Shown piece by piece: positions 1 through 9,191 of a stretch of 64,000 bases of DNA (positions are counted from its first letter, which is position 1; each line of letters starts with the position of its first letter). Made by a program: the position numbers and the translations under genes. Origin of the DNA: Betaproteobacteria bacterium (GTDB lineage: Bacteria > Pseudomonadota > Gammaproteobacteria > Burkholderiales > Casimicrobiaceae); contig JADKEV010000004.1 in NCBI GenBank assembly GCA_016717855.1, positions 186,001 through 250,000 on the forward strand. Direction: 5' to 3'. Below the pieces are notes generated by a model. The model did no database searches. It saw nothing but the letters and a program-made list of their open reading frames with translations, and was not told where the DNA came from.

Positions 1-1334
1 ACCGGCGTCAGGCGGCAAGCGCAGGCGCGCCGCCGGCCAGCGCCGGTGCCGCGACCGGCCGCAACCGGCGCGCCGGCCGCAATCGGCGATCCCGCCGGTC
101 CAGCCTCCGTTGCGGTGGTGGCTGCAGGTGGCGCAATGGAGGCGTCGAGTGCGACCGGAACGGCCGCCGTCACCGGCCTCGTCGCAGCCCGCGCGCTGGT
201 GGTAGCGGCCGCAACGACGGGCCCGGAACCCACCGCGATTGCCGGGCGGCCGCCCGGCGCGAACGCCAGCATCCGCAACAAGGTCATCGAGAATCCAGCG
301 AATTCGTCGGGCGCGATGGACAGATCGTTCCTGCCTTGCACCGCGATCTGGTAGTCGAGCTGCACCGTCTCCGGATCCAGCCGGCGCGCCAGTTCCACCA
401 GCCGGTCGCGGCCGGGTTGGTCGTCGGGAATCGCGCCGGGCACGGTCTGCAACAGCGCGATATCGTGCAGACAGACCGCCAGGTCCTGCAGCGCCGCGTC
501 GAAGGCAAGGTTTCGCTCGGCCATCGCCCTCGCTTCGCCGAACAGGCGTTCGCCGTCGCTCTCCGCCAGCGCTTCAAGGAGGCGCAGGACATAGTCGGTT
601 TCCACGGCGCCCAGCATCTGCCGCACGACCGCTTCCTCGACCCCGCCCGACCCGTAGGCGATCGCCTGGTCGAGCAGGCTGAGGCCGTCGCGCATCGAAC
701 CCTGCGCGGCGCGGGCGAGGACCCGGATGGCGCCGGGCTCGAAGCCGATTCCTTCCTGGGTCAGCACATGTTCCAGTTGCCGCGCGACGATGGGCGGCGG
801 CAGCTGCTTGAGATTGAACTGCAGGCAGCGCGACAGGACGGTGATGGGAATTTTCTGCGGATCGGTCGTCGCGAGCACGAACTTGACGTGCTCGGGCGGC
901 TCCTCCAGCGTCTTGAGCATCGAATTGAACGCGGACCGGGACAGCATGTGGACTTCGTCGATCAGGTAGACCTTGTAGCGCCCGACGGTCGGTGCGTACC
1001 GTGCCGTGTCGAGGATCTCCCGCATGTTGTCGATGCCGGTGTTCGACGCCGCATCGAGCTCAATCAGGTCGACGAAGCGGCCCTCGTCGATGGCCACGCA
1101 CGGGGCGCAGACGCCGCACGGTGCCGCCGTGACCCCACGCTCGCAATTGAGCGACTTGGCGAGAATGCGCGCGATGGTGGTCTTGCCCACCCCGCGGGTG
1201 CCGGTCAGCAGGTACGCATGGTGCAGGCGGTTCTGGGTCAGTGCGTTGGTCAGCGCCTGCACCACGTGTTGCTGCCCAGCCAGCTCCGAGAAGTTCTTGG
1301 GCCGCCACTTGCGGGCGAGGGCTTGATAGGACAT
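1..1334 (-). CDS. dnaX: DNA polymerase III subunit gamma/tau, 3' end beyond window
   Basis: Clamp-loader ATPase of DNA polymerase III; it loads the beta sliding clamp and, as tau, holds the core polymerases together. The protein starts MSYQALARKWRP, a classic DnaX start. Walker A GTRGVGKT lies at residues 45-52, the four zinc-binding cysteines at about 64, 73, 76 and 79, and the Walker B/DEVH segment follows. After about residue 360 the sequence becomes Ala/Pro-rich linker and runs off the window edge, so the tau C-terminus and any programmed frameshift for gamma cannot be seen. The 4.5S RNA gene sits about 90 bases upstream on the same strand, a common betaproteobacterial arrangement. Confidence 0.97.
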   Translation of the reverse strand, partial: MSYQALARKWRPKNFSELAGQQHVVQALTNALTQNRLHHAYLLTGTRGVGKTTIARILAKSLNCERGVTAAPCGVCAPCVAIDEGRFVDLIELDAASNTGIDNMREILDTARYAPTVGRYKVYLIDEVHMLSRSAFNSMLKTLEEPPEHVKFVLATTDPQKIPITVLSRCLQFNLKQLPPPIVARQLEHVLTQEGIGFEPGAIRVLARAAQGSMRDGLSLLDQAIAYGSGGVEEAVVRQMLGAVETDYVLRLLEALAESDGERLFGEARAMAERNLAFDAALQDLAVCLHDIALLQTVPGAIPDDQPGRDRLVELARRLDPETVQLDYQIAVQGRNDLSIAPDEFAGFSMTLLRMLAFAPGGRPAIAVGSGPVVAAATTSARAATRPVTAAVPVALDASIAPPAATTATEAGPAGSPIAAGAPVAAGRGTGAGRRRACACRLTP

Positions 1335-1426
1335 GGCCCGATTCTATCAAAGCCCGCGGCCGCGGACCGCGCAATCGCGTCGCGCAGAAACGGGCGCGTC
1401 CTCGGTGGAGGGCGCGCGAATGGGGG

Positions 1427-1524
1427 TGGCGAGCCGTTCCCCCGGCACTTGCCCTAAATAGCTGTGGCTGCTTCCTTCCGGACCTGACCAGGTTCACTAC
1501 CGGACAATGCGGGGCGACCCGCCA
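1427..1524 (-). ncRNA. ffs: Small signal recognition particle RNA (4.5S RNA)
   Basis: RNA core of the signal recognition particle; it binds Ffh and targets nascent membrane proteins to FtsY. The minus strand carries the nearly invariant apical part CAGGTCCGGAAGGAAGCAGC. The flanks GGCGGG and CTCGCC pair to close a hairpin of about 98 nt; the exact ends are inferred from that pairing. A possible promoter lies upstream on the minus strand (GATAAT at 1574-1579, weak -35 TTGTGC at 1597-1602, 17-base spacer). It would give a precursor with a 5' leader, as in E. coli, where RNase P trims it. Confidence 0.93.
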
Positions 1525-1684
1525 TTGCACTGCAGTCGGCGGCGCAAGGACTTTCAGCGCCGCAACTGTGTGTATTATCGCCGATGTGGCGCTGGCGCAC
1601 AACGACTTCGGCGCGCGGGAAGAGTCTCCGCGGCCGCGGGCAGTCGCGGCGCCGGTGCCGGCCGCAACTCAACGAGGACCATGC

Positions 1685-3076
1685 ATGACACGTTCACGCA
1701 GCCCACAGTGGATCTTCGTTGCGCCCGCCCTCGTCCTGGCCTTCGCGCTCGCCGGTTGTGGCCGCGATCCGCCTTCGCCGGGACGCATCGATCCGGTCGA
1801 GCTGGGCCGGCTCGTGGCAGCCATCGTTCCCGGCCCCGACACGTATTTCATGGACGCCGAAGGCAAGCCCGCGGGGTTCGAGTACGATCTTCTCAAGCGC
1901 TTCGCGGGCTCGCTCAACGTTTCGCTGGACCTCCGCGTCATGGATGATCACGACAAGGCGCTGCGCGCCGGCGAGAGCGCGCTGGTCCATGTCGTGGCGA
2001 TTGGCGCCACCGGGATTCCGGCGCCTGGGCCGCTGGTGGCCGGGCCTGCGTACCAAGCGGTGCAACCGGTGCTCGTGTACCGGCTCGACGACCCGCAGCC
2101 GCTGGGATGGCGCGACCTCGATGACCAACCGGTGCTGACCACGCCCGACCAGCCACTCGCGGAGTTCGCCGCAGACGATGCTTCGCTGCGCGAAGGCGCC
2201 ATCCGGCTCACGCCGGTTGCGTCCCCGCGCAAACTGGCGGAGACCATCGCGGCCGGCGGCGCGCGCTACGGGATCCTCTACCGGCACACCCTCGCGTTAC
2301 TGCGCAACGTCTATCTCGAGCTCGACGCAGCCTTTCCGATCGGCCGCGCGCGGGACTTGCGCTGGCGCAGCCCGAAGTCCAATGTCGCGCTCTCCGACAA
2401 GGTGGAACGCTACTTCGCGCTGGCCCGGAAGGACGGGACGCTGGCGCGCCTGGTCGACCGCTACTACGGCCACACGCAGCGCGTGGACGTGCAGGCGGCG
2501 GAGGCGTTCCAGGACAAGATCAGGCGGCTGCTGCCTGCTTTTCGCGAAATGTTCAAGACAGCGCAGGGGAGCACCGGCATCGAGTGGCGCCTGCTCGCGG
2601 CCATCGCGTACCAGGAGTCGCAATGGGATCCGCTGGCGACCAGCCCGACCAACGTGCGGGGCATGATGATGCTTACCGAGGAGACTTCGGTGCAATTCAA
2701 GGTGACCGACCGCCTCGACCCCGCGCAGAGCATCGCCGCCGGCGCGCAGCTGGTCGCGCAGCTCAAGAAACTGGTGCCGGAGCGGATCCGCGAGCCGGAT
2801 CGCACGTGGCTGGCGCTGGCGGCGTTCAACGTCGGCTATGCGCACGTCGAGGATGCGCGGGTGCTGGCGCAGCAGCAGAAACTCAACCCGGATTCATGGA
2901 CCGACCTGAAGAAAGTGCTGCCGCTGCTGGCCAAGCCGGAATTCGCGGCCAAGGCCAAACGCGGGTTCGCGCGCGGCGGACAGGCGGTGATCTTTGTCGA
3001 AAACGTCCGGGCGTACCACGACATCCTGTCCCACCTGGAACCGGCGCACCAGCCGCTGGTGGCCGCCACGCAATAG
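1685..3076 (+). CDS. mltF: Membrane-bound lytic murein transglycosylase F
   Basis: Cleaves the MurNAc-GlcNAc bond of peptidoglycan with 1,6-anhydro ring formation, at the inner face of the outer membrane. The 463-residue protein starts at the ATG at 1685, preceded by AGGA with good spacing; an in-frame extension upstream lacks a ribosome site. A lipoprotein signal peptide ends in LAGC with Cys25. Residues about 45-275 form a periplasmic solute-binding (SBP_bac_3) domain, and about 295-435 an SLT lysozyme-like domain with the catalytic glutamate in YQESQW (residue 311). This two-domain order defines MltF. It stands alone, convergent with serS. Confidence 0.93.
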   Translation: MTRSRSPQWIFVAPALVLAFALAGCGRDPPSPGRIDPVELGRLVAAIVPGPDTYFMDAEGKPAGFEYDLLKRFAGSLNVSLDLRVMDDHDKALRAGESALVHVVAIGATGIPAPGPLVAGPAYQAVQPVLVYRLDDPQPLGWRDLDDQPVLTTPDQPLAEFAADDASLREGAIRLTPVASPRKLAETIAAGGARYGILYRHTLALLRNVYLELDAAFPIGRARDLRWRSPKSNVALSDKVERYFALARKDGTLARLVDRYYGHTQRVDVQAAEAFQDKIRRLLPAFREMFKTAQGSTGIEWRLLAAIAYQESQWDPLATSPTNVRGMMMLTEETSVQFKVTDRLDPAQSIAAGAQLVAQLKKLVPERIREPDRTWLALAAFNVGYAHVEDARVLAQQQKLNPDSWTDLKKVLPLLAKPEFAAKAKRGFARGGQAVIFVENVRAYHDILSHLEPAHQPLVAATQ

Positions 3077-3141
3077 GGCGACGGCCGACGTGGCGGGCGC
3101 AGCGCGGGCGTCGCGCCACGGAGCGCCGTCCGCGCGGCCGG

Positions 3142-4437
3142 CTACGCGGCGGTGACCATTGTCATGCCGCCGGTGTACCCGCGAAGCGCCTCCGGCACGG
3201 TGATCGAGCCGTCCGCGTTCTGGTAGTTCTCCAGCACGGCGACCAGCGTGCGCCCGACCGCGAGTCCCGAACCGTTGAGCGTATGCACGAGCTCGGTCTT
3301 GCCCTGGGCATTGCGGAACCGGGCCTGCATCCGCCGCGCCTGGAACGCTTCGCAGTTGCTGCAGGACGAAATTTCCCGATACGTGTTCTGCGCCGGCAGC
3401 CACACTTCGAGGTCGTAGGTCTTGGCCGCGCCGAAACCCATGTCGCCGGTGCAGAGCGCGATCGCGCGGTACGGCAGCTCAAGCTTTTGCAGGATCGCCT
3501 CCGCGTCACGCGTGAGCTGCTCCAGCGCCGCGTAGGATTGATCCGGGTGCGTGACCCAGACCAGTTCCACCTTGTCGAACTGGTGCTGCCGGATCATGCC
3601 CCGCGTGTCCTTGCCGTACGACCCCGCCTCCGACCGGAAGCAAGGCGAGTGCGCAGTGAACTTCAGCGGCAGCGCGGAAAGCGGCACGATCTGGTCGCGC
3701 ACCTGGTTGGTCAGCGTGATCTCGGAAGTCGAGATCAGGTAGAGCTTCTCCGCATCGTCTTCCGCGCCGCCGCGGGTGACGCTGAACATGTCCTGCTCGA
3801 ACTTCGGCAACTGGCCCGTGCCCAGCAGCGTCGCCGCGTTGACGATGTAGGGGGTGTAACACTCGGTGTAGCCGTGTTCGCGCGTGTGCGTGTCGAGCAT
3901 GAACTGGGCAAGCGCGCGGTGCAGGCGCGCGATGCCGCCGCGCAGGAACGCGAAACGCGCGCCGGAGAGCTTGGCCGCCACGCCGAAGTCGAGGAGGCCC
4001 AGACCCTCGCCCAGATCCGTATGGTCCTTCGGCGGGAAATCGAACGTGCGCGGCGTGCCCCAGCGGCGCACTTCCACGTTGTCCGCTTCCGAGCGGCCGA
4101 CGGGGACGCTGGCATGCGCCAGGTTGGGCATGCCCAGCATCAGGTCGCGCAATTGCCCCTGCACCACCTCGAGCTGCGTTTCGCACGCCTTCTGTTCCTC
4201 GCCGGCGCCCGCCACCTCGGCCAGCAGCGCCGTGGCGTCCTCGCCCTTGCCTTTGGCGATGCCGATCAGCTTCGATGCGGCATTGCGCCGGGCCTGCAAT
4301 TCCTGCGTGCGCACCTGGATTGCCTTGCGTTCGTTTTCCAGCCGCGCGAACGCCTCGACGTCGAGCGCGAAACCGCGCGCGGCCAGCGCCGCGGCGACGC
4401 CGTTCAGGTCGGTGCGAAAAAGTTGTGGATCCAGCAT
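3142..4437 (-). CDS. serS: Serine--tRNA ligase
   Basis: Class II aminoacyl-tRNA synthetase charging tRNA-Ser (and tRNA-Sec). The protein has 431 residues, normal for the family. It begins MLDPQLFRTD, followed by the long antiparallel coiled-coil arm (about residues 30-105, rich in Glu/Arg/Ala) that grips the tRNA variable arm. The catalytic core shows motif 2 (FRSEAGSYGKDTRGMIRQHQF) and motif 3 (LNGSGLAVGRTLVAVLENYQ). It is transcribed on the same strand as rarA, about 200 bases downstream of it. A short GC hairpin at about 4515-4530 lies between them. No T-box is expected in this lineage and none is seen. Confidence 0.98.
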   Translation of the reverse strand: MLDPQLFRTDLNGVAAALAARGFALDVEAFARLENERKAIQVRTQELQARRNAASKLIGIAKGKGEDATALLAEVAGAGEEQKACETQLEVVQGQLRDLMLGMPNLAHASVPVGRSEADNVEVRRWGTPRTFDFPPKDHTDLGEGLGLLDFGVAAKLSGARFAFLRGGIARLHRALAQFMLDTHTREHGYTECYTPYIVNAATLLGTGQLPKFEQDMFSVTRGGAEDDAEKLYLISTSEITLTNQVRDQIVPLSALPLKFTAHSPCFRSEAGSYGKDTRGMIRQHQFDKVELVWVTHPDQSYAALEQLTRDAEAILQKLELPYRAIALCTGDMGFGAAKTYDLEVWLPAQNTYREISSCSNCEAFQARRMQARFRNAQGKTELVHTLNGSGLAVGRTLVAVLENYQNADGSITVPEALRGYTGGMTMVTAA

Positions 4438-4640
4438 GATTCAACCTCGATGTTCAAGATGATCGATTGCTCCGGACGGAGCGCCGCTGTGCTGCAAGGG
4501 AGGTGGTGTGTTTGTCCCGCCTAGCGGGAGGACGGGCGCGAACTGTCCGCCAGCCAGGCGCGGGCGCGATCCGGCGAATCGGGGAACGGCATGCGGCAGG
4601 GGTCCATGCGCCGAATCTTAGCGCTTTCGCCCCGATTCGG

Positions 4641-5963
4641 CTAGCCGGATTTCGGTTTCCTGGCGGCCGCCGCGTCGAGCCGTCGCAGGTGCGCCAACTT
4701 CTCGCCGATCTTCGCCTCCAGGCCGCGTTCCGTGGGGCGGTAGAACACGGTGCGAGGCATGCCCTCGGGCAGGTAGTTCTCGCTCGCCGCGTAGCCCTCC
4801 TCCTCGTCGTGCGCGTAGCGATACCCCTCGCCATAGCCGAGATTCTTCATCAGCCTCGTCGGCGCATTGCGCAGGTGCAGCGGCACCGGCCGCGAGCCGT
4901 CTTCCGCGACGAACGCCCGCGCGGCGTTGTAGGCCTTGTACACGGCATTGCTCTTGGACGTGGCCGCGAGATAGACGCAGCACTCCGCCAGCGCGAGCTC
5001 GCCCTCGGGCGGCCCCAGCCGTTCGAACGCCGCCACCGCGTCCAGCGCCAGCTGCAGCGCGCGCGGGTCGGCCAGGCCGATGTCCTCGCTCGCCATCCGT
5101 ATCATCCGCCGGCCGACATACAGCGGATCGCAGCCGCCGTCGAGCATCCGGCAGAACCAGTACAGCGCGGCATCGGGATCGGACCCGCGCACCGCCTTGT
5201 GCAGCGCCGAAATCTGGTCGAAGAAGTTCTCGCCGCCCTTGTCGAACATGCGCAGGCTGCGCGTGACCGTGCCCTCGACGAACGACAGGTCGATCCGGAC
5301 CGCGCCCGTGGCCTCGGCCGCGGTATGCAACTGCTCGACCAGGTTGAGCAGGCGCCGCCCGTCGCCATCCGCATAGCCGATCAGTGCGGCGAGCGCCTGC
5401 TCGTCGACGGCGACGCCACCCGGCGCCAGGCGCTGGGCGCGGGCGAACAGTTCGCGCAGTTCGGACTCCGACAGCGGCTGCAGCACGTACACGGTGGCGC
5501 GCGAGAGCAGCGCGCCGTTGACCTCGAACGACGGGTTCTCGGTCGTCGCCCCGATGAAGGTGACCAGTCCCTGCTCGACGAACGGCAGGAACGCGTCCTG
5601 CTGCGATTTGTTGAACCGGTGCACTTCGTCGACGAACAGGATGGTGTGGCGCCCCGATTGCTGCAGCGTCAGTTCCGCCTGCGCCACCGCTTCGCGGATG
5701 TCCTTGACGCCGGCCAGCACCGCGGAGAGCGCGATGAACTCCGCGTTGAATGCATCGGCCATCAGGCGCGCCAGCGTGGTCTTGCCCACGCCGGGCGGGC
5801 CCCAGAAGATCATCGAATGCGGCTTTTTCGACGTGAACGCAACCCGCAGCGGCTTGGCCGGCCCCAGCAGGTGCGCCTGGCCGATCACGTCGTCAATGTG
5901 TCGCGGCCGCAGCCGCTCCGCCAGTGGCGCCGCCGGCTTGACCGTGGCGAAGAGATCGCCCAT
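4641..5963 (-). CDS. rarA: Replication-associated recombination protein A (MgsA/WHIP-type AAA+ ATPase)
   Basis: Clamp-loader-like AAA+ ATPase acting at stalled replication forks with SSB and RecA. The 440-residue length is typical. Early residues PLAERLRPRHIDDVIGQ are the family start; Walker A GPPGVGKTT and Walker B LFVDEVHRFN follow, then sensor 1 in GATTENPSFEV. The C-terminal half is the tetramerisation domain, and the end YRPTERGLEAKIGEKLAHLR is characteristic. The start codon lies 13 bases after the lolA stop, so lolA-rarA (and perhaps serS) are likely co-transcribed, an order shared with E. coli (ftsK-lolA-rarA-serS). Confidence 0.97.
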   Translation of the reverse strand: MGDLFATVKPAAPLAERLRPRHIDDVIGQAHLLGPAKPLRVAFTSKKPHSMIFWGPPGVGKTTLARLMADAFNAEFIALSAVLAGVKDIREAVAQAELTLQQSGRHTILFVDEVHRFNKSQQDAFLPFVEQGLVTFIGATTENPSFEVNGALLSRATVYVLQPLSESELRELFARAQRLAPGGVAVDEQALAALIGYADGDGRRLLNLVEQLHTAAEATGAVRIDLSFVEGTVTRSLRMFDKGGENFFDQISALHKAVRGSDPDAALYWFCRMLDGGCDPLYVGRRMIRMASEDIGLADPRALQLALDAVAAFERLGPPEGELALAECCVYLAATSKSNAVYKAYNAARAFVAEDGSRPVPLHLRNAPTRLMKNLGYGEGYRYAHDEEEGYAASENYLPEGMPRTVFYRPTERGLEAKIGEKLAHLRRLDAAAARKPKSG

Positions 5964-5976
5964 GAGGGACAGCCCG

Positions 5977-6588
5977 TCAGCCGCCGATCACGTCCGCGCC
6001 CTTGGGCGGCGTGAACTTGAAGTGATCGGCGCCCAGCGCGGGGTTCTTTTCGAACTTCGACACCGTGATGATCGTGCGCTGGCCGAAGCTGTCGACGAAT
6101 TCGAGCTTCTCCAGGGTGCCCTTGTTGAATCCTATCCTGGCCGACTCCAGCCCCGACTCCGCGGCCCTGGGCTTGGCACCGAGCCACGTCAGGCCGTCGC
6201 CCGGGGGCAGGTCCTCGACCGCGAACACCTTCTCGAAGTCCTGGCTGCCGGCGAGCAGCGCCGCCGGCGTCGCGCTCAGCGTCTGGTCCATCGCCCGTAT
6301 CGTGACCTGATTGAGGTCGGTGTCGTAGATCCAGACCTTCTGGCCGTCGCCGACCAGCAACTGGGCGTACGGCTTCACGTACGTCCAGCGAAACTTGCCG
6401 GGCCGGGACAGGCTGAACGTGCCTGATGCCTCGCGCAGCACCTTGCCGGCGCGGTCGACGACAACCTGGGAGAAGTCGCCCCGGGCGGACCGGGTCTGGG
6501 TCGTGAATGCGCGAAACTCTTCGACGGCTCCCGCCCGCGCCGGCCCCGCCAGTGCGAGCAACGTCACCGCAAGCAGCAACCAGTTCAT
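5977..6588 (-). CDS. lolA: Outer-membrane lipoprotein carrier protein LolA
   Basis: Periplasmic chaperone that takes lipoproteins from LolCDE and delivers them to LolB at the outer membrane. The protein has 203 residues; a Sec signal peptide (MNWLLLAVTLLALAGPARA) ends near residue 20. The mature part matches the LolA beta-barrel fold: the early segment RSARGDFSQVVVD, then SRPGKFRWTYVKPY, and the end KFTPPKGADVIGG. The neighbours are ftsK upstream (140-base gap) and rarA downstream (13-base gap), the same block as in E. coli. Confidence 0.96.
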   Translation of the reverse strand: MNWLLLAVTLLALAGPARAGAVEEFRAFTTQTRSARGDFSQVVVDRAGKVLREASGTFSLSRPGKFRWTYVKPYAQLLVGDGQKVWIYDTDLNQVTIRAMDQTLSATPAALLAGSQDFEKVFAVEDLPPGDGLTWLGAKPRAAESGLESARIGFNKGTLEKLEFVDSFGQRTIITVSKFEKNPALGADHFKFTPPKGADVIGG

Positions 6589-6728
6589 CGATGGATTCCC
6601 GGCATGTTGTCAGTCCTGTTCGTGATTGCGGATCGCCGGCATGGCGCCGCGCGCGCCGCGGCGCATCGGGATAGTCGACATTGTGACCCGTTTCCCGGCC
6701 CCGCGTTCAATTGCGAGGGCGCCGCGGG

Positions 6729-9023
6729 TCAGGCTTCGCCCCGGTTGGGAACCAGCACTTCGCGATTGCCGTTGGTTTGCATCGCCGACACCAGCCCGGC
6801 CTTTTCCATCTGCTCGATCAGCCGTGCCGCGCGGTTGTAGCCGATGCGCAGGTGGCGCTGCACCAGCGAGATCGACGCGCGCCGCGTACTGAGGACGACC
6901 TGCACGGCCTGATCGTACATCGGGTCGGCTTCCGGATCGTTGACTGCCTCGCCGCCCTCGCCGCCTTCAGCATCGCTGCCGCCCGGGTCGAGGACGCCGT
7001 CCAGGTACTGCGGGGCACCTTGCTGCTTCAGGTGGTCGACGACCGCGTGCACCTCGGAATCGGTCACGAACGCGCCGTGCACGCGCTGCGTCACGCCGTG
7101 CCCCGGCGGCAGGTACAGCATGTCGCCCTGGCCCAGCAGCGACTCGGCGCCCATCTGGTCCAGGATGGTCCGCGAGTCGATTTTGCTCGAGACCTGGAAC
7201 GCGATCCGGGTCGGGATGTTGGCCTTGATCAGCCCGGTGATGACATCCACCGACGGCCTCTGCGTTGCCAGCAGCAGGTGGATGCCGGCCGCCCGCGCCT
7301 TCTGCGCCAGCCGCGCGATCAGTTCCTCGATCTTCTTGCCCTGGACCATCATCAGGTCCGCCAGCTCGTCGATGACGACGACGATCAGCGGCATGGGCTC
7401 CAGAGGCTCGGGCGCGTCGGGGGTCAGGGTGTGCGGATTGAGCAGCGGCTTGCCGGCCTTGCGCGCCTCGGCGATCTTGCTGTTGTAGCCGGCCAGGTTG
7501 CGCACACCCAGCGTGCTCATCACCCGGAAGCGCCGCTCCATTTCGCCGACGCACCAGTTCAGGCCATTTGCGGCGAGCTTCATGTCGGTCACGACCGGCG
7601 CCAGCAGATGCGCGATGCCTTCGTACACCGACAGCTCCAGCATCTTCGGATCGATCATCAGCAGGCGCACCTGGCGCGGCTCCGCCTTGTAGAGCAGCGA
7701 CAGGATCATCGCATTCAACGCCACCGACTTGCCCGAGCCGGTCGTCCCCGCGACCAGCAAGTGCGGCATCCGTGCCAGGTCGGCGACGACCGGCTTGCCG
7801 GCGATGTCCTTGCCCAGCGCCAGCGTAAGCATGCTGGCGTTGTCGTTGTAGGTGGTAGAGCCGAGGATCTCGATCAGCTTGACGATCTGCCGGCGGGGGT
7901 TCGGGATCTCCAGCCCCATGCACGACTTGCCCGGTATGGTCTCGACCACGCGTATCGACACCACCGACAGCGCCCGCGCCAGATCGCGCACCAGGTTGAC
8001 AATCTGCGCGCCCTTGACGCCAACGGCCGGCTCGATTTCATAGCGCGTGATCACTGGTCCGGGATAGGCGGCCAGCACTTTCACCTCAACGCCGAAGTCC
8101 GCGAGCTTGCGCTCGATCAGGCGCGAGGTGAACTCCAGCGATTCCGCGCTGACCGACTCCTGGTTGACCGGCGGATCTTCGAGCAGGCTCAGCGGCGGCA
8201 GCGGCGAGTCGGGAAGGTCGCGAAACAGCGGGCGCTGCTTTTCGCGGATGACGCGTTCCGACTTGGGGATATCCTGCACCGGCATCTCGATGCGTATCGG
8301 CGCCGGCGGATCCTCTTCGCGCTTGTGCTTGATCTCGGCGACGAACGCATCGCGCTCCACCGCCACAAGTTCGCCGATGCGGCGGTCGCTCCGGACCTGC
8401 TGGCGCGCCTTGAACCGCGCCCACACCCATTCGAGCGCATAGCCGATCTTCTCCGAAACACGGAGCCAGGACATCCCGGAAAACAGCGACCAGCCCACGG
8501 CCAGCAGCGCGAGCAACAGCAAGGTGCCGCCATTGAAGCCCAGGAAACCGGACACCAGGTTGCTGACCACGTCGCCGAGGATCCCGCCCGGCGCCGCGGG
8601 CAGGATGGCTTGCAACTGATACAGGCGCAGCGACTCGAGCGCGGCACTGCAAACGATCAGCAACGCAAAACCGACGCCGCCGACCAGCACCGAATGGTCG
8701 GGGCCTTCCTGCGCGGGTACCATGCGCCGGTAGCCCAGCCACAGCAGCGACAGTCCCAGCGCCACCCACCACCATGCGGACCAGCCAAACAGGCTCAACA
8801 GCAGATCGGCCAGCCACGCCCCGAACGGTCCCCCGGTGTTGCGCAAAGTCTGGCCCGTCATGCCGCTTTGCGACCAGCCAGGATCGCCGCGATTGAATGT
8901 CGCGAGGATCAGCACCAGATACACGATGGCCACCCCGACCAGCAACAGCCAGGATTCGCGTACCAGGCGCGTGATGCGCGGCGACAGCGGTTTTTGCGTT
9001 CGTGCTTTTTGGCTAAGAATCAC
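6729..9023 (-). CDS. ftsK: DNA translocase FtsK
   Basis: Septum-anchored hexameric motor that pumps the chromosome termini towards dif and activates XerCD. The protein has 764 residues and begins at a GTG at 9023. The N-terminal about 170 residues hold four or five membrane helices. The linker is short and charged compared with E. coli, so this is the compact form of the family. The motor has Walker A GTTGSGKS (about residue 430) and Walker B VVVIDELADLMM; it ends in a winged-helix gamma domain (RRASISLVQRHLRIGYNRA) that reads KOPS sites. A strong candidate promoter lies 30-56 bases upstream. Confidence 0.97.
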   Translation of the reverse strand: MILSQKARTQKPLSPRITRLVRESWLLLVGVAIVYLVLILATFNRGDPGWSQSGMTGQTLRNTGGPFGAWLADLLLSLFGWSAWWWVALGLSLLWLGYRRMVPAQEGPDHSVLVGGVGFALLIVCSAALESLRLYQLQAILPAAPGGILGDVVSNLVSGFLGFNGGTLLLLALLAVGWSLFSGMSWLRVSEKIGYALEWVWARFKARQQVRSDRRIGELVAVERDAFVAEIKHKREEDPPAPIRIEMPVQDIPKSERVIREKQRPLFRDLPDSPLPPLSLLEDPPVNQESVSAESLEFTSRLIERKLADFGVEVKVLAAYPGPVITRYEIEPAVGVKGAQIVNLVRDLARALSVVSIRVVETIPGKSCMGLEIPNPRRQIVKLIEILGSTTYNDNASMLTLALGKDIAGKPVVADLARMPHLLVAGTTGSGKSVALNAMILSLLYKAEPRQVRLLMIDPKMLELSVYEGIAHLLAPVVTDMKLAANGLNWCVGEMERRFRVMSTLGVRNLAGYNSKIAEARKAGKPLLNPHTLTPDAPEPLEPMPLIVVVIDELADLMMVQGKKIEELIARLAQKARAAGIHLLLATQRPSVDVITGLIKANIPTRIAFQVSSKIDSRTILDQMGAESLLGQGDMLYLPPGHGVTQRVHGAFVTDSEVHAVVDHLKQQGAPQYLDGVLDPGGSDAEGGEGGEAVNDPEADPMYDQAVQVVLSTRRASISLVQRHLRIGYNRAARLIEQMEKAGLVSAMQTNGNREVLVPNRGEA

Positions 9024-9052
9024 TGGCTTACACGCCGGATTTAATGTTTGAC

Positions 9053-9079
9053 ATTATAGGGTAAAATGCAGCCTGTCAA
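9053..9079 (-). promoter_or_regulatory. Candidate sigma-70 promoter for ftsK
   Basis: The minus strand reads a perfect -35 TTGACA (9074-9079), a 15-base spacer and a perfect -10 TATAAT (9053-9058), with the ftsK start at 9023. Fifteen bases is shorter than the usual 16-18, which normally costs activity, but both hexamers are exact. The -35 is also one arm of an inverted repeat, TTGACA (9048-9053) against TGTCAA (9074-9079), so a repressor site is possible. Confidence 0.5.
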
Positions 9080-9191
9080 CCATCCGCCGCAGCCCGATTC
9101 CTGAGCCGCACGGTCGCTCCCGCACCGTGATCAGGATAATGTTGCGAACCCTTCGCGGGGTCGCCCCGCGCCATCCACGAGCAAGAACCCC

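Noticed and set aside
1241..1684. Extension of mltF by about 148 codons upstream
   Set aside because: It would run through the dnaX 5' end and the 4.5S RNA gene and would bury the lipoprotein signal peptide; the ATG at 1685 has a ribosome site.
4521..4607. 28-codon minus-strand frame between rarA and serS
   Set aside because: No ribosome site, no hydrophobic segment or motif, and the stop lies in a hairpin; not enough to call a gene.
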